Origin: Cobetia amphilecti | Lineage (GTDB): Bacteria > Pseudomonadota > Gammaproteobacteria > Pseudomonadales > Halomonadaceae | DNA: 64,000 nucleotides | NCBI RefSeq assembly: GCF_030010415.1 | Contig: NZ_JASCSA010000008.1 | Direction: 5' to 3' (one strand) | Translations under genes and position numbers: made by a program | Notes under the pieces: model-generated | Seen by the model: the letters and a program-made list of their open reading frames with translations, nothing else | Database searches by the model: none | Told to the model about the DNA's origin: nothing | Part shown: one piece after another, positions 41,144-50,946 of the stretch | How positions within the stretch are numbered: the stretch's first letter is position 1 | Layout of the letters: each line of letters opens with the position of its first letter

Positions 41144-43003
41144 TCAGCCGACCGCCGCCGTCTGGCTGATGCCGTCTCGCGCGCAGGACTGGCCGCAGTG
41201 GCTGCCATGAATGCTCAGCGCCTGCCAGGCGTCGAAGGTGCTGAGGTAGATGTCGCCACCGAGATTGGCCGGCAACTCCGAACACTTGAGGCGGTCCATC
41301 ACCGGGCCCTTCACTTCACTCAGATGCAGTTTCACGCCAGCGGCGCTCAGGCGCTCATTGATGACTTCCAGGCTTTCCAGTGCCGAGGCGTCGATCAGAT
41401 TGACCGCCTGACAGGCCAGCACCAGGTGCTTAAGCGAGGGGCGTTCGGCCATCAGCGCCAGCACGGTGTCTTCCAGATAGCGTGCATTGGCGAAATACAG
41501 ACTCTCGTCGATGCGCAGAATCGCCAGTTCGGGGTCGGTCTCCACCTCATGACGCTCGACATTGCGAAAGTGCTCGCTGCCCGGCACGCGCCCGACCAGC
41601 GCACTGTGCGGCTGGCTGGTGCGCTTGAGATAGAGCCCCAGCGACACGGCGATGCCGACGATGATTCCGCTCTCCACCCCCTGCGCGAGGGTGATGGCCA
41701 GCGTGATCATCAGCGCCGCACCGTCACCCTTCGAGTAGCGGAAGGTGCGCTTGATCGCCGCGATGTCGATCAGGCTGGTGGTGGCGACGATGATGATCGC
41801 CGCCAGCGTCGCGCGCGGCAGCCACGCCAGCCAGTCGGTCAGCCACAGGCTGGCAAGCAGAATGCCGATGGCGGTGAAGGCCCCCGCCAAGGGCGTGGCG
41901 GCGCCGGCATCGAAGTTGACCACCGAGCGCGACAGCCCGCCCGAGATCGGCATGCCACCGCTGACGCCTGCGCCCATGTTGGAGACACCCAGAGCGATCA
42001 GCTCCTTGTCGGGGTCGATGCGCTGACGGCGCTGCGCGGCGAGGGTCTGGGCCAGCGCCAGCGATTCGACGAAGCCGACCACGCTGATCAGCAGTGCCGA
42101 GATCAGCAGACCCGACCAGTCATGGCTGACAAGGCTCGGCAGGCTAAGATCGGGCAGCCCGCCGGGCACGGCACCGACCAGCGCCATGCCGCTCTTGCCC
42201 TGCTCAAGCTGTTCGCCCTGAACAAGCTGGCCCTGCTCAAGAGGACCACTCAGTCCCCAGGCCAGCAGGCTGGAGACGATGACGGCGATGATTGGCGTGG
42301 TCTTGCACAGCATGCCCGCCGCGCTCTCGCTCATCCTCAAGGCCATCAGGCCATGCTTGAGATGACGGCGCGCCAAAATCAACCACGTCAGGCAGCCCAG
42401 CCCGATGGCGAGTGTCGGCCAGTGCAGCTCTTGAGCGCCTGACGACAGCGACTCACCCATCGCGATCAGATTGCCGCCGCTCAGGCTCAGGCCAGTGATG
42501 GGCCCGAGCTGACTGGCGATGATCAGGATGCCCGAGGCGGTCATGAAGCCCGAGATCACCGGGTGGCTGATGAAATTCACCAGCACTCCCAGGCGCAACA
42601 GCCCCATGGCGATCAGCATCGCGCCGGAGAGAAAGGCCAGCAGCAGCGCGGCGGCCAGCATCTCGGGCGTGGAGAGCGCCGCGCCATCGGTGCCGCTCAT
42701 GCCCGCGATCGCCGAGGCCGTCATCAGCGAGATGATCGCCACCGGCCCCACCGCCAGGGTGCTGCTGGTGCCGAACAGCGCATACAGCACCAGCGGCAAC
42801 ATGCTGGCGTAGAGGCCGACCTGCGCCGGCAGCCCTGCCAGCAGCGCATAGGCCAGCGCCTGAGGCACCAGCATGACGCTGACGATCACCGCCGCCAGCA
42901 GATCACGCCCGAGACTGTGGCGGTCATAGTGGGCAAGCCAACCCGCCAGCGGCAGCCAGCGGGCAAGCGACGCCCCCTTTGCCTCTCGAACCGGCTCAGA
43001 CAT
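41144..43003 (-). CDS. SulP-family anion transporter with STAS domain
   Basis: A 619-aa inner-membrane transporter of the SulP/SLC26 family (sulfate, bicarbonate or other anions). About 12-14 hydrophobic segments fill residues 25-440, including DLLAAVIVSVMLVPQALAYA typical of helix 1, and a cytosolic STAS domain covers about 470-590. The start at 43003 overlaps the SQR stop by eight bases, so translation is coupled. Within a sulfide-oxidation operon it may handle sulfate or sulfite made from sulfide; that role is inferred. Confidence 0.9.
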   Translation of the reverse strand: MSEPVREAKGASLARWLPLAGWLAHYDRHSLGRDLLAAVIVSVMLVPQALAYALLAGLPAQVGLYASMLPLVLYALFGTSSTLAVGPVAIISLMTASAIAGMSGTDGAALSTPEMLAAALLLAFLSGAMLIAMGLLRLGVLVNFISHPVISGFMTASGILIIASQLGPITGLSLSGGNLIAMGESLSSGAQELHWPTLAIGLGCLTWLILARRHLKHGLMALRMSESAAGMLCKTTPIIAVIVSSLLAWGLSGPLEQGQLVQGEQLEQGKSGMALVGAVPGGLPDLSLPSLVSHDWSGLLISALLISVVGFVESLALAQTLAAQRRQRIDPDKELIALGVSNMGAGVSGGMPISGGLSRSVVNFDAGAATPLAGAFTAIGILLASLWLTDWLAWLPRATLAAIIIVATTSLIDIAAIKRTFRYSKGDGAALMITLAITLAQGVESGIIVGIAVSLGLYLKRTSQPHSALVGRVPGSEHFRNVERHEVETDPELAILRIDESLYFANARYLEDTVLALMAERPSLKHLVLACQAVNLIDASALESLEVINERLSAAGVKLHLSEVKGPVMDRLKCSELPANLGGDIYLSTFDAWQALSIHGSHCGQSCARDGISQTAAVG

Positions 43004-44351
43004 CGCGTGACGCCGGACGCGCCAGCCATTCGTGGCCCTTGAGCAGCAGGTTCCAGTAGATGAACGGCAGACCCCGTGCCTTGAGCTGCCAGGCCAGGCG
43101 AGTCGGACGCGTGCCGTCATTGACCCACTTGGGGAAGGTCGGCTGCAGTTCGCCGCCGTAGCCGAATTCCGCCAGCACGATGCGGCCGTTCTCCACCGTC
43201 AGCGGGCAGGAGCCATAGCCCCGATAGCCCGCCGTGAGCGCGCCACCGGTCAGCGTGGCCAGCAGGTTCTCGACCACCACAGGGGACTGCTTGCGCACGG
43301 CCGCGGCGGTCTTTGCATTCGAGGTGCCGCTGACATCGCCCAGCCCGAAGATGTCGGGATGGCTCATGTGCTGCAGGGTCTCGGACTCGAGATCCAGCCA
43401 GCCAGCGGCATTGGCCAGCCCGGATTGCGCGATCAGCGCCGGTGCCTTCTGCGGCGGCACCACATGCAGCATGTCGAAGGACTGCTCGACGATCTGCGGC
43501 TCGCCGCCCTCCTCGGCTGCCGGCACCTCGAAGCGTGCCGTCTGCGTCTCGCCATCCACCGCGACCAAGCGCTGATGGAACCTGACGTCGATGCCATAGC
43601 CCGCGACCGCCTCTTCCAGCGCTGGCACGTAGGCCGGCACGCCGAACATCACGCCGCCGGCGTTGTGGAAGCTGACCTCGAGCTGCGACAGCACGTTCTC
43701 GCGCTGCCAGTGATCGCAGGCCAGATACATCGCCTTCTGCGGCGCACCGGCGCACTTGATGGGCATCGGCGGCTGGGTAAACAGCGCCTTGCCGCCCTTG
43801 AGGGTCTGCACCAGCTGCCAGGTATAGGGCGCGAGATCATAGCGATAGTTGGAGGTGACGCCATTTTCGCCCAGCGTCTCCTCCAGCCCGTCGATGGCGC
43901 CCCAGTCCAGCTCCAGCCCGATGGCGATCACCAGGCGCTCGTAGCGCAGGCGATGGCCATTGCCGAGCGTGACTTCATGCGCTTCGGCATCGATGTCGGT
44001 GGCCGTATCGCGATACCAGTGCACGCCCTTGGGCATCACCGAGTGCATCGGCTTGCGCGTGAATTCGGGCGTAAAGATGCCGCCACCGACCATCGTCCAG
44101 CCCGGCTGATAGCTGTGCTGCTCGGCGGGTTCGACGATGGCGATGTCCATGCCCGGCTGGCGCTTGAGCAGACTGGCCGCCACCGCGATACCGCCGGCCC
44201 CGCCCCCGATGATCACCACCTTGTGTGCATTGGGTGCCAGGCGGTGATTGGCGGCGCGGGTCGCTTCGGTGGCCGAATCAGCCCCCAGATTGTCACAAGG
44301 CGTCGTTGCAGAATCCGAAACTGGCGGGGTCTGTGGCGTGCTCTGGCTCAT
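42996..44351 (-). CDS. sqr: sulfide:quinone oxidoreductase (type II)
   Basis: A 451-aa FAD enzyme that oxidises sulfide to sulfane sulfur and passes electrons to quinone at the inner membrane. The FAD-binding VVIIGGGAGGIAVAASLLKR is at about residues 44-63. The active-site cysteine motif PIKCAGAPQKAMYLACDHW and the later YGSCPLTVENGR match the type II, SQRDL-like group. The start at 44351 has GGGAG about 8 bases upstream; the first 40 residues before the FAD motif are a low-complexity extension. Together with the adjacent persulfide dioxygenase this forms the usual two-step sulfide detoxification unit. Confidence 0.9.
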   Translation of the reverse strand: MSQSTPQTPPVSDSATTPCDNLGADSATEATRAANHRLAPNAHKVVIIGGGAGGIAVAASLLKRQPGMDIAIVEPAEQHSYQPGWTMVGGGIFTPEFTRKPMHSVMPKGVHWYRDTATDIDAEAHEVTLGNGHRLRYERLVIAIGLELDWGAIDGLEETLGENGVTSNYRYDLAPYTWQLVQTLKGGKALFTQPPMPIKCAGAPQKAMYLACDHWQRENVLSQLEVSFHNAGGVMFGVPAYVPALEEAVAGYGIDVRFHQRLVAVDGETQTARFEVPAAEEGGEPQIVEQSFDMLHVVPPQKAPALIAQSGLANAAGWLDLESETLQHMSHPDIFGLGDVSGTSNAKTAAAVRKQSPVVVENLLATLTGGALTAGYRGYGSCPLTVENGRIVLAEFGYGGELQPTFPKWVNDGTRPTRLAWQLKARGLPFIYWNLLLKGHEWLARPASRDV

Positions 44352-44457
44352 CGATAAGGCTCCCATCGCGGAAAATCGTCCATTTGAGTCACAAAATTAC
44401 GTAAGCAAGCTACATAGGCAAAGCGCCTGGACATACTCCCTGCCGGCATGGCAGTCA

Positions 44458-45348
44458 TCACAGCTGATCAAACGGCAGGTTGAGCGGAATCTTGAGATAG
44501 GCGCGACCGTTGTCTTCCGCCGGCGGCATCTGGCCGGCACGCATGTTCACCTGCACCGCCGGCAGCATCAGACGTGGCATGCCAAGTCCGGCATCACGCT
44601 TGGTGCGCATGTCGACGAAGGTCTGCTCATCGATGCCGTCATGCACATGGATATTGTGTTCACGCTGCTCACCCACCGACGTCTGGCAGCAGAAGCCTTC
44701 ACGCCCTTCAGCCGAATAATCATGGCACAGGAAGATGCGTGTGCTGTCCGCAAGCGAGAGCACCTTGTGAATCGAGCGATACAGCGTGCGCGCATCGCCG
44801 CCGGGGAAATCGCAGCGCGCGGTGCCGTAATCGGGCATAAACAAGGTGTCGCCTACGAAGACGGCGTCTCCGATCACGTAGCTGACGCAGGCCGGCGTAT
44901 GGCCCGGCGTATGCAGGACGCGGCATTCAAGCCCCCCGATCGCCAGGCTGTCGCCCTCTTCCAGCAAGCGATCGAACTGGCGTCCATCACGCGCGAAACC
45001 CGCCTCGGCGGCAAAGATATCGGCAAAGATGTCCTGCACTTCGCGTATACGCGCCCCGATCGCCAGCTGGCAATCCAGCTTGCCTTTTAGATAGGCGGCC
45101 GCTGACAGATGGTCGGCGTGAACGTGGGTCTCGAGAATCCACACCACCTCGAGGGATTCGGCTTCGATATGCGCAAGCAAGGCATCCGCTGAGCGGGTAC
45201 TGGTGTGGCCTGCGGGATAATCGAAGTCGAGCACGGGATCGATGATCGCGCACTGGCGGGACTGCGGATCGCGCACCAGGTGCGTGAAGGTGTTGCTGTC
45301 TTCGTCGAAGAAGCTCTCGACCTGGGGGCGCTGTTTTGAGGTTGCCAT
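44458..45348 (-). CDS. persulfide dioxygenase (ETHE1/Blh-like metallo-beta-lactamase fold)
   Basis: A 296-aa metallo-beta-lactamase-fold enzyme that oxidises glutathione persulfide to sulfite. The metal motif THVHADHLSAA lies near residues 68-78, with further ligands in LHTPGHTPACVSY and VGDTLFMPDYGTARCDFPGG, typical of the Blh group. An AGGAGG ribosome-binding site precedes the ATG at 45348. It leads the operon PDO-SQR-SulP; the 106-base gap to SQR has no terminator. Confidence 0.9.
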   Translation of the reverse strand: MATSKQRPQVESFFDEDSNTFTHLVRDPQSRQCAIIDPVLDFDYPAGHTSTRSADALLAHIEAESLEVVWILETHVHADHLSAAAYLKGKLDCQLAIGARIREVQDIFADIFAAEAGFARDGRQFDRLLEEGDSLAIGGLECRVLHTPGHTPACVSYVIGDAVFVGDTLFMPDYGTARCDFPGGDARTLYRSIHKVLSLADSTRIFLCHDYSAEGREGFCCQTSVGEQREHNIHVHDGIDEQTFVDMRTKRDAGLGMPRLMLPAVQVNMRAGQMPPAEDNGRAYLKIPLNLPFDQL

Positions 45349-45674
45349 CTTCCGACCTCCTGTTTCGCTCAAGGATTGATGCCTCAAGCCTACGCCTGAA
45401 ACGGCAACAACGCAAAAAAAGAATAACGTTAAAACCAAATAGAATATACAGGAGTGATTTTCAATAACCTGTTGTTCTAGCGAATTAATTCCCAAATAGG
45501 TAATGAGCGACAACCCTTACCGAAATGCCTTTAACCATAAGGTATAGCTGATGGGCTGAAGAGCACACGCTATGCTGGGATTGCGCGGTGACACGATTCA
45601 GCTCTACAATCTTGCACGATTAAGTTTCACAAGTTGATGTCACTTACCCTAGCCCTCATTGGACGAGCTACGCC
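45349..45674. other. 326-base divergent promoter region, sulfide operon / sugar porter
   Basis: The DNA is AT-rich near 45410-45500, as expected for promoters of the two divergent transcripts. I see no convincing operator or -35/-10 pair and no gene. Confidence 0.6.
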
Positions 45675-47078
45675 ATGTCACGAATACTTCAATGGTCGAT
45701 CACGGTTGCCCTCGCCGGCTTCCTGTTCGGTTTCGATACCGCCGTCATCTCAGGAGCTGATACTGCACTGCAAAGTCAGTGGGGTCTCAGCGATCTGAAC
45801 CACGGCCTCATCATCATGTCGATGGCACTTTGGGGCACGGTAATCGGCGCCATTTTCGGCAATTGGCCAACCGACCACTTCGGGCGCCGAGCCACGTTGA
45901 TTGGCATCGGTATCCTGTATCTGGTCTCGGCGTTGGGTTCCGCTCTGGCCACTGATCCATATGTGTTCTCGTTCTTCCGTCTGCTGGGCGGGCTAGGCGT
46001 GGGGGCCTCTTCCGTCGCGGCGCCTATCTACATCTCGGAAATCGCACCGCGCGAACGGCGTGGAGCGCTGGTCGGGCTCTATCAGTTCAACATCGTCTTC
46101 GGGATTCTGATCGCTTTTGTCTCCAACTACTTCATCGGCTTCATCGATGGCGAGAACTGGCGCTGGATGTTGGGCGTGGAAGCTGTGCCGGCCGCCCTCT
46201 ATCTGCTGATGATCTGCAAGGTGCCGCGCAGCCCACGCTGGTTGATCCTCAAGCGCAACGATGAGGCGGCCGCCGCCGAGATCATCGCGCTGATCAACCC
46301 CAAGGCCGACATCGCCGAGGAAATCGCCATCATCCGCGGCACCGAAAGCGAGGAAAGTGCCAAGCAGCACACCCGTCTGTTCGCCTGGCGCTACCGTCTG
46401 CCGGTGCTGTTCGCCTTCCTGATCGCGGCCTTCAATCAGCTGTCCGGCATCAACTTCATCATCTATTACGCGCCGCGCATTCTGGCCGAGGCGCAGCTGG
46501 AAGCGAGTGCTGCCCTGCTCTCGACGGCGGGTATCGGGGTGATCAACCTCGTCTTCACCCTGCTGGGCATGGCGCTGATCGACAAGCTGGGGCGCCGCAC
46601 CCTGATCAAGATCGGCTCTGCCGGCTATCTGGTGTCGCTGTGCCTGATCGCCTGGGCCTTCCATCTCGAGGACTTCTCCGCCATGGGCGGCTATGGCGTG
46701 CCGGTGCTGCTGGGCGTGTTCATCGCGGCGCATGCCATGAGCCAGGGCACGGTGATCTGGGTGTTCATCTCCGAGATATTCCCCAACAAGGTACGTGCCA
46801 TGGGCCAGTCCTTCGGCAGCTCCGTGCACTGGATCTTCGCGGCGCTGATCGCGCTGCTGATGCCGACCATCCTCAGCCACTTCAGCGGCGGGCCGGTGTT
46901 TGCCTTCTTCGCCGTCATGATGCTGCTGCAACTGGTGTTCGTGCTGTTCTTCATGCCCGAGACCAAGGGTGTCTCGCTTGAGGACCTGCAGGGCCGTCTG
47001 ATCCGCCCTTCGCGCAAGGAGAAGGAGGAGGAAAAGCAGCAGGAACAGGCCGCGGCACTCGCGCCACAGGGCAACTGA
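45675..47078 (+). CDS. MFS sugar porter (sugar/H+ symporter family)
   Basis: A 467-aa transporter of the sugar porter family of the major facilitator superfamily with 12 predicted spans. Signatures are GFLFGFDTAVISG in helix 1, DHFGRRATLI, PIYISEIAPRERRGALVG, FNQLSGINFIIYYAP in helix 7, DKLGRRTLIKIG and the final FFMPETKGVSLEDL. The C-terminal tail is Lys/Glu/Gln-rich. Substrate is probably a hexose or pentose. It stands alone, before the LacI-controlled ABC sugar operon. Confidence 0.92.
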   Translation: MSRILQWSITVALAGFLFGFDTAVISGADTALQSQWGLSDLNHGLIIMSMALWGTVIGAIFGNWPTDHFGRRATLIGIGILYLVSALGSALATDPYVFSFFRLLGGLGVGASSVAAPIYISEIAPRERRGALVGLYQFNIVFGILIAFVSNYFIGFIDGENWRWMLGVEAVPAALYLLMICKVPRSPRWLILKRNDEAAAAEIIALINPKADIAEEIAIIRGTESEESAKQHTRLFAWRYRLPVLFAFLIAAFNQLSGINFIIYYAPRILAEAQLEASAALLSTAGIGVINLVFTLLGMALIDKLGRRTLIKIGSAGYLVSLCLIAWAFHLEDFSAMGGYGVPVLLGVFIAAHAMSQGTVIWVFISEIFPNKVRAMGQSFGSSVHWIFAALIALLMPTILSHFSGGPVFAFFAVMMLLQLVFVLFFMPETKGVSLEDLQGRLIRPSRKEKEEEKQQEQAAALAPQGN

Positions 47079-47126
47079 GGCTCTTGACGATCGGGCTTTG
47101 AAGCCTGACTCGAATAAGGCTCTACA

Positions 47127-47164
47127 GACGCCGACACCCCGCCCTGTGCGGGGTGTCGACGTTT
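47127..47164 (+). terminator. hairpin terminator after the MFS gene
   Basis: A 15-bp stem (47128-47142 with 47148-47162) with one mismatch and a 5-base loop, followed by a short T-run (GTTTATGG). T-run is weak. The remaining 320 bases to the next gene hold the operator at 47436 and no gene. Confidence 0.6.
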
Positions 47165-47435
47165 ATGGCTCTGGCAGTCATGCCCGCCAGGAGCCCCCGC
47201 CGAGCGTCGCCTCACGACATGAGAGCGGCTCCGCTACCCACAACGCACATGGCTTGCTGCCCTCCTCCTGCGCTGACGCGCGCCAGATCGCTACGTGCAA
47301 ATAGCGTGGTATCGTCGCCGGCTCAATCGCCAGCCTGAGCGGCGATTTTCAGCGCCATATGTCGGGATTATTACGGATATATTCTTTGGTCTCGTCATTC
47401 TTGCCAAGCTAATCAAAACAGTGAAAAGATCGCTT

Positions 47436-47449
47436 CCGAAACGTTTCGG
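47436..47449. promoter_or_regulatory. LacI-family operator
   Basis: CCGAAACGTTTCGG is a perfect 14-bp palindrome with the central CG typical of LacI-family operators. A degenerate relative (GTAACGGTTTCCGC) follows at 47450-47463. It lies 42 bases before the LacI-type gene that heads the sugar operon. Confidence 0.85.
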
Positions 47450-47490
47450 GTAACGGTTTCCGCTCACAGTTACCGCAAAGGAAAAGTGCC

Positions 47491-48492
47491 ATGCCGCCGA
47501 ACATCACACTCAAGCATCTCGCCAGCCAGCTGGGCCTGTCAGTCACGACGGTCTCGCGGGCACTGGGCGGATTCGAGGATGTCAGCGCCACGACCCGTGA
47601 GCGGGTGCAGGCCTATGCCAGTGAAGTGGGCTACAAGCCCAATCAGAGCGCACGCCGCCTGAAGACAGGCCGCACCTCCTCGGTGGGCTACATCATGAAC
47701 GGCGCCCAGGGCGACTTTCGTGATCAGTTCAACACCCGCCTGCTGGTCGCGCTGGGCCAGGCGCTGCACGACGCCGCACCGGAACATGACCTCATCGTCA
47801 CCACGGTGCCCGAGGACCGCGACGAACTGGACACCTACAAGCGCTTCATCGACGGCGGCAAGGTCGATTCCTTCGTGGTGGCCCGTACCCGCATTCAGGA
47901 CCCGCGCGTCGACTTCCTGCTCGACAGCGGCATCCCCTTCGTCACTCACGGTCGTACCGGCCGCGCCAGCGAGCACGACTGGGTCGACATCAATGCCGCC
48001 GACGGCTTCATGCGCGCCACCCGCCATCTGATTGGCCTGGGCCATCGCAACATCCTGTTCCTCAACTTCTTCAGCGACCTCTACACCGCCGTCGAACGTG
48101 AGACCGGCTATCTGCAGGCGATGCACGACGCCGGCCTCGCGCCCAGCTCGCGCCATTGCCCGCACGGCTATGCCAGCGCCTATCAGGTCGCCCATGAAGC
48201 GCTGTCCGGGGCCAACGCCCCCACCGCCTTCGTGTGTGCCAGCGACATCTTCGCCTACGGCGTGATGGAAGCGGTCAGCGCCTGCGGCCATACACCCGGC
48301 AAGGACATCGCCATCATCGGCGCCGATAACCTGCCGCCGCAGATGTACCGCCAGCCCAGCCTCAGCACCCTGGACATCTCGTTCGAGACCGTCAGTCAGG
48401 CGCTGATCGAACTGGTGCTGGCACCGCAGGATGGCGCGCCACGCCATCGCTGCTTCGATTACGACCTGCTGCTGCGCGATACCACTGCCTGA
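47491..48492 (+). CDS. LacI-family repressor of the mannoside/sugar operon
   Basis: A 333-aa LacI-family regulator. The N-terminal HTH and hinge (ITLKHLASQLGLSVTTVSRAL, then VGYKPNQSARRLKTGRT) are clear, followed by a periplasmic-binding-protein-like effector domain with the VSQALIELVL region at the C terminus. The pattern resembles AglR. It is the first gene of the ABC-transporter operon and a perfect palindrome just upstream suggests autoregulation. Confidence 0.92.
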   Translation: MPPNITLKHLASQLGLSVTTVSRALGGFEDVSATTRERVQAYASEVGYKPNQSARRLKTGRTSSVGYIMNGAQGDFRDQFNTRLLVALGQALHDAAPEHDLIVTTVPEDRDELDTYKRFIDGGKVDSFVVARTRIQDPRVDFLLDSGIPFVTHGRTGRASEHDWVDINAADGFMRATRHLIGLGHRNILFLNFFSDLYTAVERETGYLQAMHDAGLAPSSRHCPHGYASAYQVAHEALSGANAPTAFVCASDIFAYGVMEAVSACGHTPGKDIAIIGADNLPPQMYRQPSLSTLDISFETVSQALIELVLAPQDGAPRHRCFDYDLLLRDTTA

Positions 48493-48513
48493 GCACACAT
48501 GCCTGAGCACACA
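48486..48513. repeat. 14-bp tandem repeat, two exact copies with degenerate followers
   Basis: TGCCTGAGCACACA occurs at 48486 and 48500 without mismatch, the first copy overlapping the stop codon of the LacI gene. Related CGCCTGA motifs recur at about 48521, 48543 and 48559. Confidence 0.85.
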
Positions 48514-48635
48514 GGATCATCGCCTGACCTCACGACGCCAGACGCCTGACCGCTAAACGCCTGATCTGAAAATGCCATCGCCAGAACGTGGTCAGCGTGA
48601 CGCCAGAAAAACAACACCCGACCGGGGAGACCTCC

Positions 48636-49904
48636 ATGCGCAAGATGCCAACCGCCCTCGCTTTGCTGGCGCTGCTGGGCAGTACGTCCGCCCTCGCTGA
48701 CATCACCTTCTTCAGCACCCAGGCCAGACCGCTGGAAGAGGCCCAGCAGATGCGCGAGATCGCGCTGGCACCCTACGCCGAGGCCATCAATTACATGCCG
48801 CAGGAGACGGGCACCTTCCTGTCGCGTCTCGAGGCGGAGAAGACCAGCCCCGATGGCGCGCTGGACCTGCTCGGCGGGCTGCACGGCGAACTGGGGTCGC
48901 TGACGCCCAGCATTCTGGCGCCGCTGGATGATCTGCAAGGCTCGCTTGCGGACGCGGGCATCAGCCAGCAGTACATGACGCTGGGCAAGCTGGGCGGCGA
49001 CCAGCAGCGCTACATTCCGTGGATGCAGGCGACCTACATCATGGCCGCCAATCGCAAGGCGCTGCCCTACCTGCCCGAAGGCGCTGACCTGAACGCACTG
49101 AGCTATGACGAGCTGCTGGCCTGGGGCCGCAACATGCAGGAGGCCACCGGCAGCCCCAAGCTGGGCTTCCCGGCCGGTCGCAAGGGGCTGATCCATCGCT
49201 TCCTGGAAGGCTATCTCTACCCGTCCTTCACCCACTCGGTGGTACGTGAGTTCCGCAGCGATGACGCCGTGGCCATGTGGCAGAAGTTCCGCGAGATCTG
49301 GGCGGTGACCAACCCGCGCTCCACCGCCTACGGCTTCATGCAGGAACCGCTGCTCAATGGCGAGGTGTGGGTCGCCTTCGATCACACCGCGCGCTTGAAG
49401 GATGCCTTCAACAAGCAGCCGGATCAGTACGTGGCCTTCCCGGCCCCTGCCGGCCCCAGCGGACGCGGCTACATGCCGGTGGTCGCTGGCCTGGCAGTGC
49501 CCGCCAATGCCACGAATCCCGATGCCTCGCGCAAGCTGATCCGCTATCTGATGACGCCGGAAGCACAGATTCGCACCCTGCGGGCCACCAACTTCTTCCC
49601 GGTAGTAGAGGCTGGGCTGCCCGATGACCTGCCCGCCAGCATTCGCATGTCCGGCAAGGCGGTCGCGGCCCAGTCCTCCGCTGATGACGCCGTGCTCTCG
49701 CTGCTGCCCAGTGGCCTGGGCCAGCAGTCGGGCCTGTTCAACAAGATCTACCGCGATGCCTTCGTGCAGATCGTACTGCGCGACGCCGACATCGAGGAGA
49801 CGCTGGATATCCTCGCCCCGCGCCTGCAGACGCTGATCAACACATCAGGCGCAGGCTGCTGGCTCCCGGATACGCCCAGCGACGGCCCCTGCCCGGTCAA
49901 GTAA
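48636..49904 (+). CDS. ABC transporter sugar-binding protein
   Basis: A 422-aa periplasmic solute-binding protein of the extracellular family 1 type. A signal peptide spans about residues 1-22 (ending TSALA). Segments such as MQATYIMAANRKALPYLPEG and DHTARLKDAFNKQPDQY follow the sugar-binding pattern. GGGGAG precedes the ATG at 48636. The two permeases and the ATPase downstream complete the importer; a glycoside substrate is inferred from the glycosidase and epimerase at the end of the operon. Confidence 0.88.
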   Translation: MRKMPTALALLALLGSTSALADITFFSTQARPLEEAQQMREIALAPYAEAINYMPQETGTFLSRLEAEKTSPDGALDLLGGLHGELGSLTPSILAPLDDLQGSLADAGISQQYMTLGKLGGDQQRYIPWMQATYIMAANRKALPYLPEGADLNALSYDELLAWGRNMQEATGSPKLGFPAGRKGLIHRFLEGYLYPSFTHSVVREFRSDDAVAMWQKFREIWAVTNPRSTAYGFMQEPLLNGEVWVAFDHTARLKDAFNKQPDQYVAFPAPAGPSGRGYMPVVAGLAVPANATNPDASRKLIRYLMTPEAQIRTLRATNFFPVVEAGLPDDLPASIRMSGKAVAAQSSADDAVLSLLPSGLGQQSGLFNKIYRDAFVQIVLRDADIEETLDILAPRLQTLINTSGAGCWLPDTPSDGPCPVK

Positions 49905-49934
49905 GCCGCTGGCACCAGAACGCAACACTCAAGA

Positions 49935-49988
49935 ACGCATCACTCGTCACACACGCATCACTCGCAACACACGCAATACAGCAGCAAC
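49935..49988. repeat. 18-bp tandem repeat, nearly three copies
   Basis: Units at 49935, 49953 and 49971 begin ACGCATCACTCG and share a CACAC end; the third is diverged. The array lies in the gap between the binding protein and the first permease gene. Confidence 0.85.
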
Positions 49989-50097
49989 GGCACCCCCCGA
50001 CGGGTCGCCATGACGGAACGCCAACCCCTGTCATGCCGACCCGGTGCCACCAAACCATTCCGACAAGCCATCACAACAACGCCAAAGGTGAGCAAAG

Positions 50098-50946
50098 ATG
50101 AAGCACGATCGCTGGCTACCTTATTACCTGATCGCCCCCAGCCTGCTGTTCATGGGTGCCTTCTTTCTCTATCCGTTCATCCAGATCTTCGCCGAGGCCT
50201 TCACCAGCAGTGACGGCAACGTGGGCCTGGCCAACTTCACGCGCATCTATCAGGACTTCAACTTCTGGCCGTCACTCAAGAACACCCTGCTGCTGACCGG
50301 GGTCGTGGTGCCGCTGCAGCTGGTGCTGGCCATCGGCATGGCGCTGATGGTCACCAAGATGAACAAGGGCCGCGACAGCATCCTCTACATCTGGACCATC
50401 CCGCTGGGCATCTCCGATCTGGCCGCCGGCATCATCTGGCTGGCGATCCTCGAGCAGTTCGGCTTCCTCAATAGCTTCCTGAGCGCGGTCAGCGTGATCG
50501 ATGCGCCGGCGTCCTGGCTCAACTATCAGAATGCCTTCGCGCTGTTCCTGGCCGTGGTGGTCGCCGAGATCTGGCGCGGTACCGCCATCGTGCTGGTGAT
50601 CCTGGTGTCGGGCATGGGGCTGATCCCCAAGGAATATGACGAGGCCGGTCAGGTGTTCGGCGCCAGCTACTGGCAGCGCCTGTGGAAGATCACTCTGCCG
50701 ATGCTGCGCCCCAGCATCCAGTCGGCGCTGATTCTGCGCACCCTGCTGGCACTCGAGGTCTTCGCGGTCGTGATGATGCTGGGCGGCAGTGACATGCCGG
50801 TACTGATGAGCGAGACCTTCGACTGGCAGTTCCTCTACCAGCAGACAGGTGCCGCTGCGGCCTACGCGGTGTTGATCATGCTGATCTCGGTGGTCATCAC
50901 CGGCTTCTACATCAAGTTCCTCAATGTGCCGAAGGAGGCTCGCTGA
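50098..50946 (+). CDS. ABC sugar transporter permease 1 (MalF/UgpA type)
   Basis: A 282-aa inner-membrane permease with six predicted spans. The cytoplasmic EAA loop that docks the ATPase is seen in YDEAGQVFGASYWQRLWKIT with the conserved Gly and the following PMLRPS. AAAGGTGAG precedes the ATG. Its stop codon overlaps the start of the second permease gene by one base. Confidence 0.92.
   Translation: MKHDRWLPYYLIAPSLLFMGAFFLYPFIQIFAEAFTSSDGNVGLANFTRIYQDFNFWPSLKNTLLLTGVVVPLQLVLAIGMALMVTKMNKGRDSILYIWTIPLGISDLAAGIIWLAILEQFGFLNSFLSAVSVIDAPASWLNYQNAFALFLAVVVAEIWRGTAIVLVILVSGMGLIPKEYDEAGQVFGASYWQRLWKITLPMLRPSIQSALILRTLLALEVFAVVMMLGGSDMPVLMSETFDWQFLYQQTGAAAAYAVLIMLISVVITGFYIKFLNVPKEAR

Noticed and set aside
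41198..42442. Plus-strand frame opposite the SulP gene, and 43032-44357 opposite SQR
   Set aside because: Both are shadows of strongly conserved minus-strand genes and are His/Gln/Arg/Asp-rich in the way typical of antisense frames in this genome.
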